Positions 26,443 to 36,780 of a stretch of 64,000 nt of DNA are shown piece after piece. A program made the translations under genes and the position numbers. The stretch is from Bacteroides mediterraneensis (GTDB taxonomy: Bacteria > Bacteroidota > Bacteroidia > Bacteroidales > Bacteroidaceae): contig NZ_JACJKA010000003.1 in NCBI RefSeq assembly GCF_016900355.1, forward strand, positions 124,001 to 188,000, written 5' to 3'. A model generated the notes under the pieces. It saw only the letters and a program-made list of their open reading frames with translations, was not told the origin of the DNA and did no database searches. The stretch's first letter is position 1; every line of letters starts with the position of its first letter.

Positions 26443-27996
26443 TCAATTATTTTCCTGAGCACTTTTCTTCATGCGCAATTCATACAAATCATTCCGGCGG
26501 TCACGCAGGTTACGCACACTACCGTAGGTATGAAGTTCATTCAGCAAATCCAAATCGACATCGGAAACCAGAATCATTTCGGTATTCGGAGTAGCTTCCG
26601 CACGTTTTCCATCGGTCGGGAAAGCAAAGTCGCACGGCGTAAAGACGCCTGACTGTGCATACTGGATATCCATGTTGTGTACACGAGGCAGGTTGCCCAC
26701 ACTACCGGCAATTACCACGAAACATTCATTTTCAATGGCACGTGCCTGTGCACAGACCCGCACACGTGAATAACCGTTCTGTGTATCGGTCAGGAACGGC
26801 ACAAACAGAATCTGCATGCCCTGATCGGCCATCAATCGGGAAAGTTCCGGGAATTCCACATCGTAGCAAATCAGCACACCGATTTTGGCACAGTCAGTAT
26901 CAAATGTCTGTACTTTCTTACCGCCGCTCAATCCCCAGCTCTTCACTTCATCAGGAGTTACGTGAATCTTCTCATACATTTCGTAAGTTCCGTCACGACG
27001 GCAAAGGAATCCCACATTGTAGAGTCCGCCATCTTCCTTCACATAAGGCATACTACCTGTGATGATATTGATGTTGTGCTTGATAGCCAGGTTAATGAAA
27101 CGGTCTCTGATATCTTCCGTATATTGAGCCAAAGCACGGATAGACTGGGCCTCTCCCATATTATTGAATTTGGCCATCAACGGGGCATTGAAATATTCCG
27201 GGAACAATACGAAGTCGCTCTTGTATCCGGCCACCGCATCGATGAAGAACTCTACCTGTTCAAACACATCGTCCAGTGTCTGATAGGAACGCATCTGCCA
27301 CTGTACCAACCCCACTCTGACTGTGGTCTTCTTGTCGATATAAGAATCTGTAGGCGGCTGATAATAGATGTTATCCCACTGAAGCAAGGTAGCGCAATGC
27401 TTGGATTCCTCATCGTTCGGCAAATAGTTACGCATTACCCGGCGTACGTGGAAATCATTCGAAAGCTGGAAAGTCAGCACCGGGTCATAGATTTCACGCG
27501 AACGGACCTTCTCGATGTATTCCTTCGGACGCATCTGGTCGGCATATTTATAATAGTTCGGAATACGTCCACCGAACATGATGGCTTTCAGGTTCAGCTT
27601 TTCACATAATTCCTTGCGGTATTCATACATTCGGCGGGCCAGACGCAGACCCCGGTATTCCGGATGGATAAACACCTCAATACCATAAAGAATATTGCCT
27701 TTCGGGTTGTGTGTGCTGAAAGTCTCATCTCCTGTCACCTTCGCATACGTGTGGTCTCCCTTGACCAAATCATAATCCACGATGATGGAAAGTGCGCATC
27801 CCACAATCTTGTCATCCACCACGGTGACAATCTGCCCTTCCGGGAAAATACGAATCAATTTTTCTATTTGTGCATGTGTCCAGAACACATCTTTGTCTGC
27901 ATAAACGCGAGTAAACGACTGGGCCAGCTGTGCATAGTCTTCAATCTGCAAATTTCGAAGCTCTACCTTGTTAATCTTCTTTTGAGTCGGTTCCAT
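26443..27996 (-). CDS. GNAT acetyltransferase - nitrilase-superfamily amidohydrolase fusion
   Basis: 517 aa. The N-terminal domain (about residues 10-190) is a GNAT acyltransferase-like fold with the acetyl-CoA-loop region VFIHPEYRGLRLARRMY. The C-terminal domain (about 225-500) is a carbon-nitrogen hydrolase with the triad Glu in LFPEYFN, Lys in YEKIHVTPDE and Cys in GVLICYDVEFPE. The length and order match a conserved fusion family in bacteria. It probably acts on a small amide or amine in the cytoplasm; the substrate is unknown. It is followed by the bidirectional terminator and is transcribed alone. Confidence 0.85.
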   Translation of the reverse strand: MEPTQKKINKVELRNLQIEDYAQLAQSFTRVYADKDVFWTHAQIEKLIRIFPEGQIVTVVDDKIVGCALSIIVDYDLVKGDHTYAKVTGDETFSTHNPKGNILYGIEVFIHPEYRGLRLARRMYEYRKELCEKLNLKAIMFGGRIPNYYKYADQMRPKEYIEKVRSREIYDPVLTFQLSNDFHVRRVMRNYLPNDEESKHCATLLQWDNIYYQPPTDSYIDKKTTVRVGLVQWQMRSYQTLDDVFEQVEFFIDAVAGYKSDFVLFPEYFNAPLMAKFNNMGEAQSIRALAQYTEDIRDRFINLAIKHNINIITGSMPYVKEDGGLYNVGFLCRRDGTYEMYEKIHVTPDEVKSWGLSGGKKVQTFDTDCAKIGVLICYDVEFPELSRLMADQGMQILFVPFLTDTQNGYSRVRVCAQARAIENECFVVIAGSVGNLPRVHNMDIQYAQSGVFTPCDFAFPTDGKRAEATPNTEMILVSDVDLDLLNELHTYGSVRNLRDRRNDLYELRMKKSAQENN

Positions 27997-28112
27997 AATT
28001 TAACTAATTTTGTCCGTTATTTTTCTCGGGCACAAAAGTAATCATTTCCTCAGGTAGAGTGTATCGCTTGTTCAGGATTATTATACTATCTTTGTAACAA
28101 AAACCAAGCCTC

Positions 28113-29302
28113 ATGAAAAAAATTAAACTAGGACTTTTACCGCAAATCATCATAGCCATTGCTTTAGGTATTGGTGCAGGTATCGTCTCACCGGCTCTTC
28201 CGGTACGTATCTTCGTGACCTTCAACGCGCTTTTCAGCCAGTTTCTGAACTTCATCATTCCTCTGATTATTGTGGGACTGGTCACTCCGGCCATTGCTGA
28301 TATTGGAAAAGGTGCCGGGAAAATGCTGGTGGCCACCGTGCTCTTAGCCTACGGAGCCACCCTGTTTTCCGGATTTCTCCGTTCGGCGTAGGAGAAACCT
28401 TTTTCCCCAGTCTCATCACCCGGAACATACCTTTGTCGGAAATCAGTGAGGCACAAGGAACCACCCCGTTCTTCACCGTAGCCATACCCGAACCGCTCAA
28501 TGTCATGACGGCCTTGGTGATGGCTTTCACCCTCGGACTCGGACTGGCCCACCTGGATACGACCTACCTGAAAAATGCCTGCAACGATTTCAAGGAAATT
28601 ATCGTCAAAACCATACAAGCCGTAATCCTGCCCCTGTTGCCGATTTATATCTTCGGAATTTTCTTTAACATGACCCATTCCGGACAGGTATTCCACGTAT
28701 TAGGCGTATTCATCAAGATTATCGGCATCATTTTCCTGCTGCACATCTTCCTGCTGATTTTCCAATATTGCGTGGCCGGACTGTTTGTACGCAAGAATCC
28801 GTTCCGCCTGTTAGCGAGGATGATGCCGGCCTATTTCACCGCACTGGGTACCCAGTCATCGGCGGCCACCATTCCTGTGACCCTGAAACAGACGATACTG
28901 AATGGCGTACACGAAGGAATTGCCGGCTTTGTCATTCCGTTGTGTGCCACCATCCACCTTTCGGGAAGTACCATGAAGATTGTGGCTTGTGCCTTGGCCC
29001 TGATGATGATGCAAGGTATTCCTTACGACTTCCAGATGTTTGCCGGATTTATCTTTATGTTAGGCATCACCATGGTAGCCGCTCCCGGCGTACCGGGAGG
29101 TGCCATCATGGCCTCATTGGGAATCCTGTCGTCCATGTTAGGATTTGATGAGAATGCACAGGCTCTGATGATTGCCCTCTACATCGCCATGGACAGTTTC
29201 GGCACAGCCTGCAACGTAACGGGCGACGGAGCCTTGGCTCTTCTTATCGACAAGTGGTTTGGTTCGTCGAAGGCAGATATACCGACCTCTCCCCACAACT
29301 GA
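28113..29302 (+). pseudogene. Dicarboxylate/amino acid:cation symporter, interrupted by a frameshift
   Basis: The first frame (28113-28391) encodes the N-terminus MKKIKLGLLPQIIIAIALG up to ATLFSGFLRSA and then TAG. The second frame continues without a gap from 28382 (FGVGETFFPSLITRNIPLS) to 29302. Together they make a complete SDF-family symporter of about 396 aa, with the reentrant-loop region GTQSSAATIPVTLKQ and the C-terminal motif MDSFGTACNVTGDGA. One base is missing around 28377-28382 (GGATTTCTCCGTTCGG). The alignment is otherwise intact, so this is either a very recent inactivation, a phase-variable lesion or a sequencing error. These proteins import glutamate, aspartate, serine or C4-dicarboxylates with Na+. 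Confidence 0.85.
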
Positions 29303-29441
29303 TTGTACTCCATTTTCTCATAGGCAACACGGCGCAAGCCGCAGAATATTTTTGTCAAAGCATCAAAAAAAGTGGCCGAACTTGTCCCTTTTCAGAATTA
29401 TTTTGCATAAGTTTGCTATCAGCTTAAGCTAACACACACTT

Positions 29442-29954
29442 ATGAAAAAGAATCCTTACAAAGAGGCTCCGGCCAGTTTTTCCATCTGCTTGCATACTGA
29501 CTGCCCCTGCGCTTCCAATTGCCTGCGCCAGCTGGCCTATCCGGCACTGCTGGAACGGGAGGCATTTCTGCACCTGGCCAATCCTGCTCGATGCACCAAA
29601 GATACTTCCTGCCCGTACTACCGCGATGCCACTCCGGTGACCTATATGCGCGGTTTCACTCAAATGAAAAAGCGGATGTATCCCGACCAATATCAAAAAT
29701 TCATGAATATCCTGGTTGCCTACTTCGGGCGAAATCCTTATTTTGAAAGAAGAAGAGGGGAAAGAAAACTGAATCTCCAAGAACAGGAAATCATCCGCAA
29801 GGCCCTGAAACAGGCGGGAGTGACAGACAACCTGGAATTCGACCAGCAAGAAACCGGATTCAACTGGTACGACTTGCCAGTACTTTCCCAAAAGTACTGC
29901 AGTACTGCCAAGGAAGTACTGCGGTACTTCTTAGGCAGTACTCACAAAGCATAA
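29442..29954 (+). CDS. Bacteroidales protein of unknown function (DUF6078-like), repeat-derived C-terminus
   Basis: 170 aa with no signal peptide. The N-terminal half has paired cysteines (CLHTDCPCASNC at about 17-28, CTKDTSCPYY at about 53-62), suggesting a small metal or disulfide site, and then a basic helical part (YMRGFTQMKKRMYPDQYQ) ending in GFNWYDLP. I recognise it only as a conserved Bacteroidales hypothetical; no function is known to me. The last 25 codons are built from a 22-bp palindrome array (29879-29944), so the C-terminus (SQKYCSTAKEVLRYFLG) is probably not ancestral. A TAAGTTTG -7 box at about 29408-29415 precedes the gene. Confidence 0.7.
   Translation: MKKNPYKEAPASFSICLHTDCPCASNCLRQLAYPALLEREAFLHLANPARCTKDTSCPYYRDATPVTYMRGFTQMKKRMYPDQYQKFMNILVAYFGRNPYFERRRGERKLNLQEQEIIRKALKQAGVTDNLEFDQQETGFNWYDLPVLSQKYCSTAKEVLRYFLGSTHKA
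29879..29944. repeat. Palindrome array A3: AGTACT units, 22-bp period
   Basis: AGTACT (once GGTACT) occurs at 29879, 29893, 29901, 29915, 29923 and 29937. The spacing alternates 14, 8, 14, 8, 14, which is three tandem 22-bp units starting at 29879, 29901 and 29923. AGTACTTT-CCCA-AAAGTACT and AGTACTGCAGTACT are perfect palindromes within it. The unit sequence is unrelated to arrays A1 and A2 but the period is the same. It overlaps the 3' end of the preceding gene. Confidence 0.9.
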
Positions 29955-29984
29955 TAATCTATTTATCAGCTTCATAAAAAGACA

Positions 29985-30022
29985 CAAAAAAGGCCTGCCA
30001 GCGTAAAAAACGAGACAGGCCG
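29985..30022 (-). terminator. Terminator of the DjlA-like gene
   Basis: GGCCTG (29992-29997) and CAGGCC (30016-30021) bound an imperfect hairpin; read leftward it is followed by TTTTTT. Confidence 0.7.
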
Positions 30023-30031
30023 TTCTTGTAT

Positions 30032-30817
30032 TTATTTCATGCCACGTGCCTTGAAAATCCGCTCCTTGGCATCGTTGATGCGCTGGAGTTTCTCTTCGGC
30101 AGCCTTGCGGATGTCTTCTCCCAATGTGGCTACGCGGTCGGGATGGTGTTTCAGTACCAAACTGCGATACGCCTTGCGTACTTCCTCGTCCGTAGCCGTG
30201 GGTTCGATTTCCAGCACCTTGTAGGCATCTTCCAGTGAATCGCCTTTCAGGTTCAGCATGGAATCCACTTCCTGTATGGAAAGCTGCATGGACTGAGCCA
30301 CTTCTTTCAATGCATCTACTTCGGCCTGACACACATCGCCGTCACTCTGGGCAATCTTCACCAAGAAATCGAGCAACTGCAGACGCTGTTCATAAGTCAG
30401 GTTGGCCGCAATCTGTGCTCCACATTCCCGGATGGTACGACGAAACGCAGAAGGGTCATTCCGTTCCATCTGCTTGCGCTGTTCAAACAGGTTCAGCAAA
30501 ATACGTTCGCCCTCGTCCACTGCATTGACACCAAAATTAACCCGCAGGAACTGACGGACGAATTCCATTTCACTGTGCATGATACGACCGTCTGCACGGA
30601 TGATATACGAAGCCATGACCAGCATGGAAAACAAAAAGCTGTTGCGCTGACCGGCATAGACATCTTCCTGCGTATAAGTTCCAGCAGTTTCCCTCATTTC
30701 ATTCTGTGCAGTCACACTCTTGTCAAACAAGGAGCCGATGGCAAATCCTGCCAAAGCTCCCAAGGGACCCATGGCCATGAATCCCATGATACCCCCAATC
30801 CATTTTCCGTATCCCAT
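30032..30817 (-). CDS. DjlA-like TerB/J-domain co-chaperone
   Basis: 261 aa. A glycine-rich hydrophobic N-terminus (GGIMGFMAMGPLGALAGFAIGSLF) could insert in the membrane. A TerB-like helical domain follows (about 55-180, ASYIIRADGRIMHSEMEFVRQFL and AQSDGDVCQAEVDALKEV), and a C-terminal J domain (about 195-258) has the HPD tripeptide in LKHHPDRV. J domains stimulate DnaK ATPase. The architecture matches DjlA. It is 25 bp downstream of ybaK on the same strand and has its own terminator. Confidence 0.9.
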   Translation of the reverse strand: MGYGKWIGGIMGFMAMGPLGALAGFAIGSLFDKSVTAQNEMRETAGTYTQEDVYAGQRNSFLFSMLVMASYIIRADGRIMHSEMEFVRQFLRVNFGVNAVDEGERILLNLFEQRKQMERNDPSAFRRTIRECGAQIAANLTYEQRLQLLDFLVKIAQSDGDVCQAEVDALKEVAQSMQLSIQEVDSMLNLKGDSLEDAYKVLEIEPTATDEEVRKAYRSLVLKHHPDRVATLGEDIRKAAEEKLQRINDAKERIFKARGMK

Positions 30818-30842
30818 AAACGAATGCTATTATTCTATCTTC

Positions 30843-31325
30843 TTAAAACAATGTACACACCTCGGCCTGACTCACTTTAATCAAATCTGCCGGAGCCAGC
30901 TTCACCTGCAGCCCTCTCACACCTGCACTGACATAAATATAAGGAAAGTCCGTGCAAGTGTGGTGGATATACGTCGGAAAATGTTTCTTCATCCCGATGG
31001 GAGAACATCCTCCCCGAATGTATCCGGTCAACGGAAGCAACTCTTTTACCGGAATCAAGTCACACTTCTTGTTACCAGAAACCTTGGCCGCCAGCTTCAG
31101 GTCAATCTCGTGTTCTCCCGGAACCACGCAGACAAAATAACCCGACTTGTCTCCATGCAGGACCAACGTCTTGAATACTTGTTCAATATTCTCTCCCAAT
31201 GTGGCAGCCACATGTACGCAACTCAAGTCGTTTTCATCCACCTCATAGGGAACCAGTTCGTATTTCACCTTATCCCGATCCAGCAGGCGGGCTGCATTGG
31301 TTTTTGCAATCTTATCTTTTGCCAT
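30843..31325 (-). CDS. ybaK: Cys-tRNA(Pro)/Cys-tRNA(Cys) deacylase
   Basis: 160 aa, a single YbaK/ProX editing domain. Typical segments are KTNAARLLDRDKVKYELVPYE, TLGENIEQVFKTLVLHG, the catalytic-Lys context and the glycine-rich GYIRGGCSPIGMKKHFPTYI. It hydrolyses mischarged Cys-tRNA(Pro) produced by ProRS. Its start overlaps the end of uvrA by 14 bp, so it is co-transcribed with that gene. Confidence 0.9.
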   Translation of the reverse strand: MAKDKIAKTNAARLLDRDKVKYELVPYEVDENDLSCVHVAATLGENIEQVFKTLVLHGDKSGYFVCVVPGEHEIDLKLAAKVSGNKKCDLIPVKELLPLTGYIRGGCSPIGMKKHFPTYIHHTCTDFPYIYVSAGVRGLQVKLAPADLIKVSQAEVCTLF

Positions 31326-34161
31326 TTTTTATCGCTCCTTTCAGTTCTTCTTTTAAAAATCCTGATGTATATCCTTTTCCCGAAGCAGCCACTTCTTCCG
31401 GAGTTCCGCAGACCAGCAACTGGCCTCCTCCTTTTCCGCCTTCGGGCCCCATATCAATAATATAATCTGCCATCTTGATGACATCCAGGTTGTGTTCTAT
31501 CACGATGACGGTGTTTCCCTTGTCTACCAAACGGTTCAATACGTTCATCAATACCCGGATATCCTCAAAGTGCAATCCGGTGGTCGGCTCGTCCAGAATA
31601 TATACGGTCTTACCCGTATCTCTCTTCGACAACTCCGTAGCCAGTTTCACGCGCTGGCTTTCGCCTCCCGACAAAGTGGTGGAAGGCTGTCCCAACTTGA
31701 TATAGCCAAGTCCTACTTCCTGCAGCACCTTGATTTTATTCAGAATCTGCGGTACATTCTCAAAGAATTCCACCGCACGGTTGATGGTCATATCCAGCAC
31801 ATCGGCGATGGATTTTCCCTTGTAACGCACTTCCAATGTTTCACGATTGTAACGCTTGCCATGACACACCTCACACGGTACCAGCACATCCGGCAGGAAA
31901 TTCATTTCGATGGTCTTGTACCCGTTTCCACCACAAGCCTCACAGCGTCCGCCCGACACATTGAACGAGAAACGTCCGGCCTTATAACCTCGGATTTTTG
32001 CTTCCGGAAGACCAACAAACAAGTTACGGATATCGGAAAACACGCCCGTATACGTCGCCGGATTGGAACGAGGCGTACGGCCCAGCGGAGACTGGTCTAC
32101 ATTCACTACCTTATCAATGTACTCCAACCCTTCCACACTGTCATACGGCAAGGGGTCTTGCAACGAACGGTAGAAATGCTGGGAGAGAATCGGCTGCAAC
32201 GTATCGTTGACCAACGTAGACTTTCCACTACCAGAAACGCCCGTCACGCAAATCAGCTTGCCCAACGGAAACTCCACATCATCGCCTTTCAGGTTGTTGC
32301 CCCGGGCTCCCCGCAGAATCAAAGAATGTCCGTTGCCTTTCCGCCGTTCTGCAGGCACCTCGATACACATCTTCCCGTTCAGGTATTGCGAAGTCAGGGT
32401 ATTGGTTTTCAACATTTCCGCCGGGGTACCGGAAAAGACGACCTCTCCTCCCAACCGACCGGCTTTCGGACCCATGTCTACGATGTAATCGGCTGCCAGC
32501 ATCATATCCTTGTCATGCTCCACCACAATCACGGTATTACCCAAGTCACGCAACTCTTTCAAAGAATTGATCAACCGGATATTGTCGCGCTGATGCAGTC
32601 CGATACTGGGTTCGTCCAGGATGTACAGCACATTCACCAGCTGGGACCCAATCTGAGTAGCCAGACGGATACGCTGGCTTTCTCCTCCCGACAAGGTCAC
32701 GGACGAACGGTTCAAAGACAAATAGTCCAAACCCACATCCAGCAAAAACTTCAGGCGGGTACGTATTTCTTTCAGAATTTCCGTGGCAATCAGCCGTTGC
32801 TTTTCTTCCAGGAAATCCTCTACATGGCACACCCAGTCATACAGCTCACTGATGTCCATGGTGGCCAGTTCATAAATATTCTTGTCATGAATACGGAAAT
32901 GCAAGGCTTCCTTGTTCAGACGTGCCCCTTTACATTCCGGACACACATCTGTCTTGGCAAACTGTTCCGCCCATTTCTGTGCGGTAGCCGAAGCTTCCTT
33001 TTCCTGCATCATCTGGATATACTTCACGATGCCTTCATACACCACAAAATAATCGGAAGTGGTATGAATCAGCGAACTCTTGATTTTCAGCCGCTCGTCA
33101 CACCCATACAGAATTTCATTGATGGCATCCTGCGGCAATTCGCTCACCGGCGTCTTCAGGGTCGCTTCATAACGTTCCAGCAAAGCTTCCAACTGCCAGA
33201 ATATCATCACGTTCTTGTATTTTCCCAAAGGGGCCACCGCTCCTTCATACACGGACAACGAACGATCGGGAATCACCTTGTCTTCATCAATCAGATTGAC
33301 ATAACCCAATCCTTTGCAACGCGGACAAGCTCCTTGCGGTGAGTTGAAAGAGAAATTATGCGGAGCAGGTTCCTTGTAGGAAAGTCCCGTCACCGGACAC
33401 ATCAAACGCTTGCTGTAATGGCGTACACTCTCCGTCTGCGCATCCAGAATCATCAGAAGGCCATCTCCCTGTTGCATGGCCGTCGACACGCTCTGCTTCA
33501 GCCGGCTGTCTTCTTTGTCGGCCACCACCATTTTGTCAATCACCACCTCAATGTCGTGGTTCTTATAGCGGTCCAGCTTCATGCCGTGTACAATCTCCTT
33601 GATTTCCCCGTCCACCCGGACATACAGATACCCTTTCTTGCGCACCTGCTCGAACAGTTCTTTGTAATGTCCTTTACGTGTCCGCACCAAAGGAGCTAAG
33701 ATAAAGATACGTTTGCCCTTATAGTCCCGGTGTATCAAATCCAAAATCTGCTCTTCGGTGTATTTCACCATTTTCTCACCCGACAGATACGAATAAGCCG
33801 TACCTGCCCGCGCAAACAACAGACGCAGGTAATCATATATTTCGGTGGTCGTTCCTACCGTAGAACGAGGATTCTTGTTGGTGGTTTTCTGCTCGATGGA
33901 AATCACCGGACTCAGTCCCGTAATCTTGTCCACATCCGGACGTTCCATTCCTCCTAAGAAATTACGGGCATACGCTGAAAAGGTCTCAATGTAACGCCGC
34001 TGCCCCTCCACGAACAGTGTATCGAAAGCTAAGGAAGACTTCCCACTTCCGCTCAATCCGGTAATCACCGTCAGGCTGTCACGGGGTATTTCCACATCTA
34101 TATTTTTCAGGTTGTGCACCCGGGCTCCTTGTACACAAATAGTTTCAGTTCCTTCAGTCAT
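31312..34161 (-). CDS. uvrA: UvrABC excinuclease subunit A
   Basis: 949 aa from the ATG at 34161; the slightly longer frame to 34173 would use TTG. Two ABC ATPase modules are intact: Walker [18 protein letters not shown] near residue 35 and [17 protein letters not shown] near 640, with signatures [14 protein letters not shown] and [14 protein letters not shown]. Zinc-finger cysteine pairs are seen in [18 protein letters not shown] and CEACGGNGY...CEVCHG. UvrA scans DNA for lesions and loads UvrB. It lies back to back with the LysM gene. Confidence 0.95.
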   Translation of the reverse strand: MTEGTETICVQGARVHNLKNIDVEIPRDSLTVITGLSGSGKSSLAFDTLFVEGQRRYIETFSAYARNFLGGMERPDVDKITGLSPVISIEQKTTNKNPRSTVGTTTEIYDYLRLLFARAGTAYSYLSGEKMVKYTEEQILDLIHRDYKGKRIFILAPLVRTRKGHYKELFEQVRKKGYLYVRVDGEIKEIVHGMKLDRYKNHDIEVVIDKMVVADKEDSRLKQSVSTAMQQGDGLLMILDAQTESVRHYSKRLMCPVTGLSYKEPAPHNFSFNSPQGACPRCKGLGYVNLIDEDKVIPDRSLSVYEGAVAPLGKYKNVMIFWQLEALLERYEATLKTPVSELPQDAINEILYGCDERLKIKSSLIHTTSDYFVVYEGIVKYIQMMQEKEASATAQKWAEQFAKTDVCPECKGARLNKEALHFRIHDKNIYELATMDISELYDWVCHVEDFLEEKQRLIATEILKEIRTRLKFLLDVGLDYLSLNRSSVTLSGGESQRIRLATQIGSQLVNVLYILDEPSIGLHQRDNIRLINSLKELRDLGNTVIVVEHDKDMMLAADYIVDMGPKAGRLGGEVVFSGTPAEMLKTNTLTSQYLNGKMCIEVPAERRKGNGHSLILRGARGNNLKGDDVEFPLGKLICVTGVSGSGKSTLVNDTLQPILSQHFYRSLQDPLPYDSVEGLEYIDKVVNVDQSPLGRTPRSNPATYTGVFSDIRNLFVGLPEAKIRGYKAGRFSFNVSGGRCEACGGNGYKTIEMNFLPDVLVPCEVCHGKRYNRETLEVRYKGKSIADVLDMTINRAVEFFENVPQILNKIKVLQEVGLGYIKLGQPSTTLSGGESQRVKLATELSKRDTGKTVYILDEPTTGLHFEDIRVLMNVLNRLVDKGNTVIVIEHNLDVIKMADYIIDMGPEGGKGGGQLLVCGTPEEVAASGKGYTSGFLKEELKGAIKNGKR

Positions 34162-34238
34162 ATTGTCCTTCAATGATATCTTTGCAAAGATAGAGATATT
34201 TACTTTTCCATTTTCATCCTACAATGCAATTTTTTTTG

Positions 34239-34246
34239 TACTTTTG
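34239..34246 (+). promoter_or_regulatory. -7 box of the LysM protein gene
   Basis: TACTTTTG matches TAnnTTTG, 20 bp before the start codon at 34267. The -33 region is AT-rich without a clear TTTG. Confidence 0.45.
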
Positions 34247-34266
34247 TCCCTCAACAAATTAGATAA

Positions 34267-36066
34267 ATGACCATGAGATTCTTTCAGATAGTTTGTCTTT
34301 CACTGGCTTTGACATTGGGAAATGCCGGAAAACTTCTTCATGCACAAAACGGAAACAATTATTTTCTACATACTGTAAGTAAAGGTCAGAGCCTTTACTC
34401 CATTGCCAACATGTACCATGTCACCGTGGATGATATTGTCCGCCTGAACCCGGGCAGTGACAAACAAATCCGGGCGGGAGAAGCCTTGAAAATACCCCAA
34501 ACAAGCAATGCTTCCTCTGCCGAGAACGGAAGGTTTCACACCATACAGGCTGGCGAAACGCTGTACCAGCTGACCGTGAAATACAATGTCAGCGCGCAAG
34601 CCATTTGCGATGCCAATCCCGGACTGAGTGCCAGCAATTTCCGTATTGGTCAAGTGATTTCCATTCCTACAGGAAGCCCTGAATCACCTGTTTCCAAACC
34701 GAAAGAGACTCAACCGACTGCCACTCCGGCCACTTCGCAGAAAGACTGGAAAGAAATGCATAAGGTGGAACGCAAAGAGACCATCTTCAGCATCTGTCAG
34801 GAATACAACATCACACAGGAAGACCTTTTAGCATTGAACCCGGAACTGAAAGACGGGAAACTGCGAAAAGGCATGTTCCTTTTTATTCCTTATCCTAAAA
34901 ATAGTCAGTCGCACAAGTCTGAGACTCCGGCAACCACCCCGACTCCTTCCAATGAGGAACTTTTCAATCAAAGCAAAATAGCCCAAAAGAATTTCAAATC
35001 GATTCAAGCAGCTGTTTTGCTCCCGTTTACCTCCACCAACAACGATGAACAAAGCCGTATGGTGGAATATTACGAAGGTTTTCTGATTGCTGTGGACAGC
35101 CTGAAACGGCAAGGGGTATCGGTAAACCTGTATACCTACAATACGGAAGGTAGTTCAAATACGCTTTCCAATATCCTGAACAAACCGGAAATGAAGAACA
35201 TGGACATCATTTTCGGACCTGCCCACACGTCTCAAGTCGGCGCTTTGGCGGAGTTTGCCAAACGCAACAAGATACGGCTGGTGGTTCCCTTTGCCCCGAA
35301 AGTGGACCAAGTGTTCAACAATCCGATGATTTATCAAATCAATACGCCTCAGTCTTATTTTTATTCTGAAGTTTACGACCATTTTCTGCGCAAATTCAAA
35401 CAAACGAATGTCATTTTTGTCGATGTAGCCAATGGCGACAAAGAGAAACAGGGATTTATCAACGGACTGAAAGATGAACTGAAAGACAACCACATTAAAT
35501 TCAAACAAATACAATTGGGGGCGGATATGGTTCCCGGCAAAGTGATTGCAGCGATGGATACGCTTCGGGAAAATATTTTCATCCCGACATCAGGCCGCAG
35601 CAGTGCCCTCACAAAGATACTTCCACAGCTCAGCAACGTATTGCGGTCGCATCCGCATTTCAACATGCATTTGTTCGGTTATCCCGAATGGCAGACCTAT
35701 ACACAGGAACATCTGGCCAGCTTCTATGAACTGGATACCTATTTCTATTCTTCTTTCTATACCAACAATCTTTTCCCGGAAGCCGTACGTTTCACACAGA
35801 GTTTCCGCCGCTGGTATAGCAAAGACATGGCCAACACTTTCCCCAAATATGGTATGTTAGGATTTGATACGGGATATTTCTTCCTGAAAGGCTTGTCACA
35901 ACAAGGAAATAAACTGGAAGAAAACCTGAACCGGGTAAATGTCACTCCTATCCAGACCGGCTTTAAATTTGAGAGAGTCAACAACTGGGGAGGATTCATT
36001 AACCAGAAAGTCTTTTTTGTACACCTCACCAAAGACTACGAACTGATTAAACTTGATTTTGAATAA
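34267..36066 (+). CDS. Periplasmic LysM protein with a substrate-binding-protein-like domain
   Basis: 599 aa. After a signal peptide ([19 protein letters not shown]), three LysM modules bind peptidoglycan: about residues 32-77 ([20 protein letters not shown]), 88-135 ([20 protein letters not shown]) and 165-210 ([18 protein letters not shown]). A proline/threonine-rich linker leads to a type I periplasmic-binding fold (about 245-590; [44 protein letters not shown]). In Bacteroidota this architecture is a cell-wall-attached protein of unknown ligand. It ends one base before the next gene, a beta-barrel protein, so the two probably work together in the envelope. An ATG two codons later is an alternative start. 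Confidence 0.85.
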   Translation: MTMRFFQIVCLSLALTLGNAGKLLHAQNGNNYFLHTVSKGQSLYSIANMYHVTVDDIVRLNPGSDKQIRAGEALKIPQTSNASSAENGRFHTIQAGETLYQLTVKYNVSAQAICDANPGLSASNFRIGQVISIPTGSPESPVSKPKETQPTATPATSQKDWKEMHKVERKETIFSICQEYNITQEDLLALNPELKDGKLRKGMFLFIPYPKNSQSHKSETPATTPTPSNEELFNQSKIAQKNFKSIQAAVLLPFTSTNNDEQSRMVEYYEGFLIAVDSLKRQGVSVNLYTYNTEGSSNTLSNILNKPEMKNMDIIFGPAHTSQVGALAEFAKRNKIRLVVPFAPKVDQVFNNPMIYQINTPQSYFYSEVYDHFLRKFKQTNVIFVDVANGDKEKQGFINGLKDELKDNHIKFKQIQLGADMVPGKVIAAMDTLRENIFIPTSGRSSALTKILPQLSNVLRSHPHFNMHLFGYPEWQTYTQEHLASFYELDTYFYSSFYTNNLFPEAVRFTQSFRRWYSKDMANTFPKYGMLGFDTGYFFLKGLSQQGNKLEENLNRVNVTPIQTGFKFERVNNWGGFINQKVFFVHLTKDYELIKLDFE

Positions 36067-36067
36067 G

Positions 36068-36775
36068 ATGAGAACATACCGGCAAATCCTATTTATCAGC
36101 TGCCTGCTCTGCCTGATTCCACAATTTGTCCATGCCCAATTACAAGACGAACGGCATAATCTGGCTATCGGAATCAACGGAGGAGTCAACCTGAATTCTG
36201 TCAGCTTTACTCCCAATATCAAGCAGACCAACTTCATCGCTCCGGAGTTCGGCCTTACCGCCCGCTATATCTCCGAAAAATATTTCAAAATGATTTGCGG
36301 CATACAGGTTGAAGTGAACTACTCACAACGAGGCTGGAAAGAAGTCATCGAAGACGGAAGCAACAACACCTACCACCGAGCCATGAATTACGTGGAAGTG
36401 CCGCTGTTAGCTCATCTTGCCTTTGGAAAAGACCAAGGAAACGGAGCTCGGTTCATCTTGAACTTAGGTCCGCAAGTCGGTTTTCTGATAGGAGAAAAAG
36501 AATTCTACAGTGACCCATCCACTTGGGATACCTCCAACCGTCCGCAAGGAACCGATGCACAATACGGAAAATTTGCCGACAAGAAATTCGATTATGGTAT
36601 TGTAGGCGGCGGAGGTGTGGAAATACGTACCGGTATCGGCCATTTCCTGCTCGAAGCCCGCTACTACTTCGGACTGAGCGATTTTTATAACAACAGTAAA
36701 AAAGATTATTTCTCCCGCTCCGCCCACTCGTATATCGGCGGACGACTTACCTATTTATTTGACTTGAAAAAATAA
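36068..36775 (+). CDS. PorT-family outer-membrane beta-barrel protein
   Basis: 235 aa from the ATG at 36068. The signal peptide ends at VHAQ. The rest is an eight- to ten-strand barrel of the Bacteroidota OMP type (PF13568-like): LAIGINGGVNLNSVSF, FIAPEFGLTARYI, YVEVPLLAHLAFG, FILNLGPQVGFLIG, and a final strand IGGRLTYLFDLKK. It starts one base after the stop of the LysM gene and five bases before xth, so the three form an operon. PorT homologues take part in surface protein assembly in some Bacteroidota, but no type IX secretion genes are visible here. Confidence 0.85.
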   Translation: MRTYRQILFISCLLCLIPQFVHAQLQDERHNLAIGINGGVNLNSVSFTPNIKQTNFIAPEFGLTARYISEKYFKMICGIQVEVNYSQRGWKEVIEDGSNNTYHRAMNYVEVPLLAHLAFGKDQGNGARFILNLGPQVGFLIGEKEFYSDPSTWDTSNRPQGTDAQYGKFADKKFDYGIVGGGGVEIRTGIGHFLLEARYYFGLSDFYNNSKKDYFSRSAHSYIGGRLTYLFDLKK

Positions 36776-36780
36776 TCCGT

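Noticed and set aside
29303-29441. Possible small gene between symporter and DUF6078-like gene
   Set aside because: Only a short AT-rich gap with a TAAGTTTG box; no frame or hairpin of note.
31492-33342. 616-aa rightward frame opposite uvrA
   Set aside because: Long antisense frame produced by codon bias; the uvrA motifs are on the other strand.
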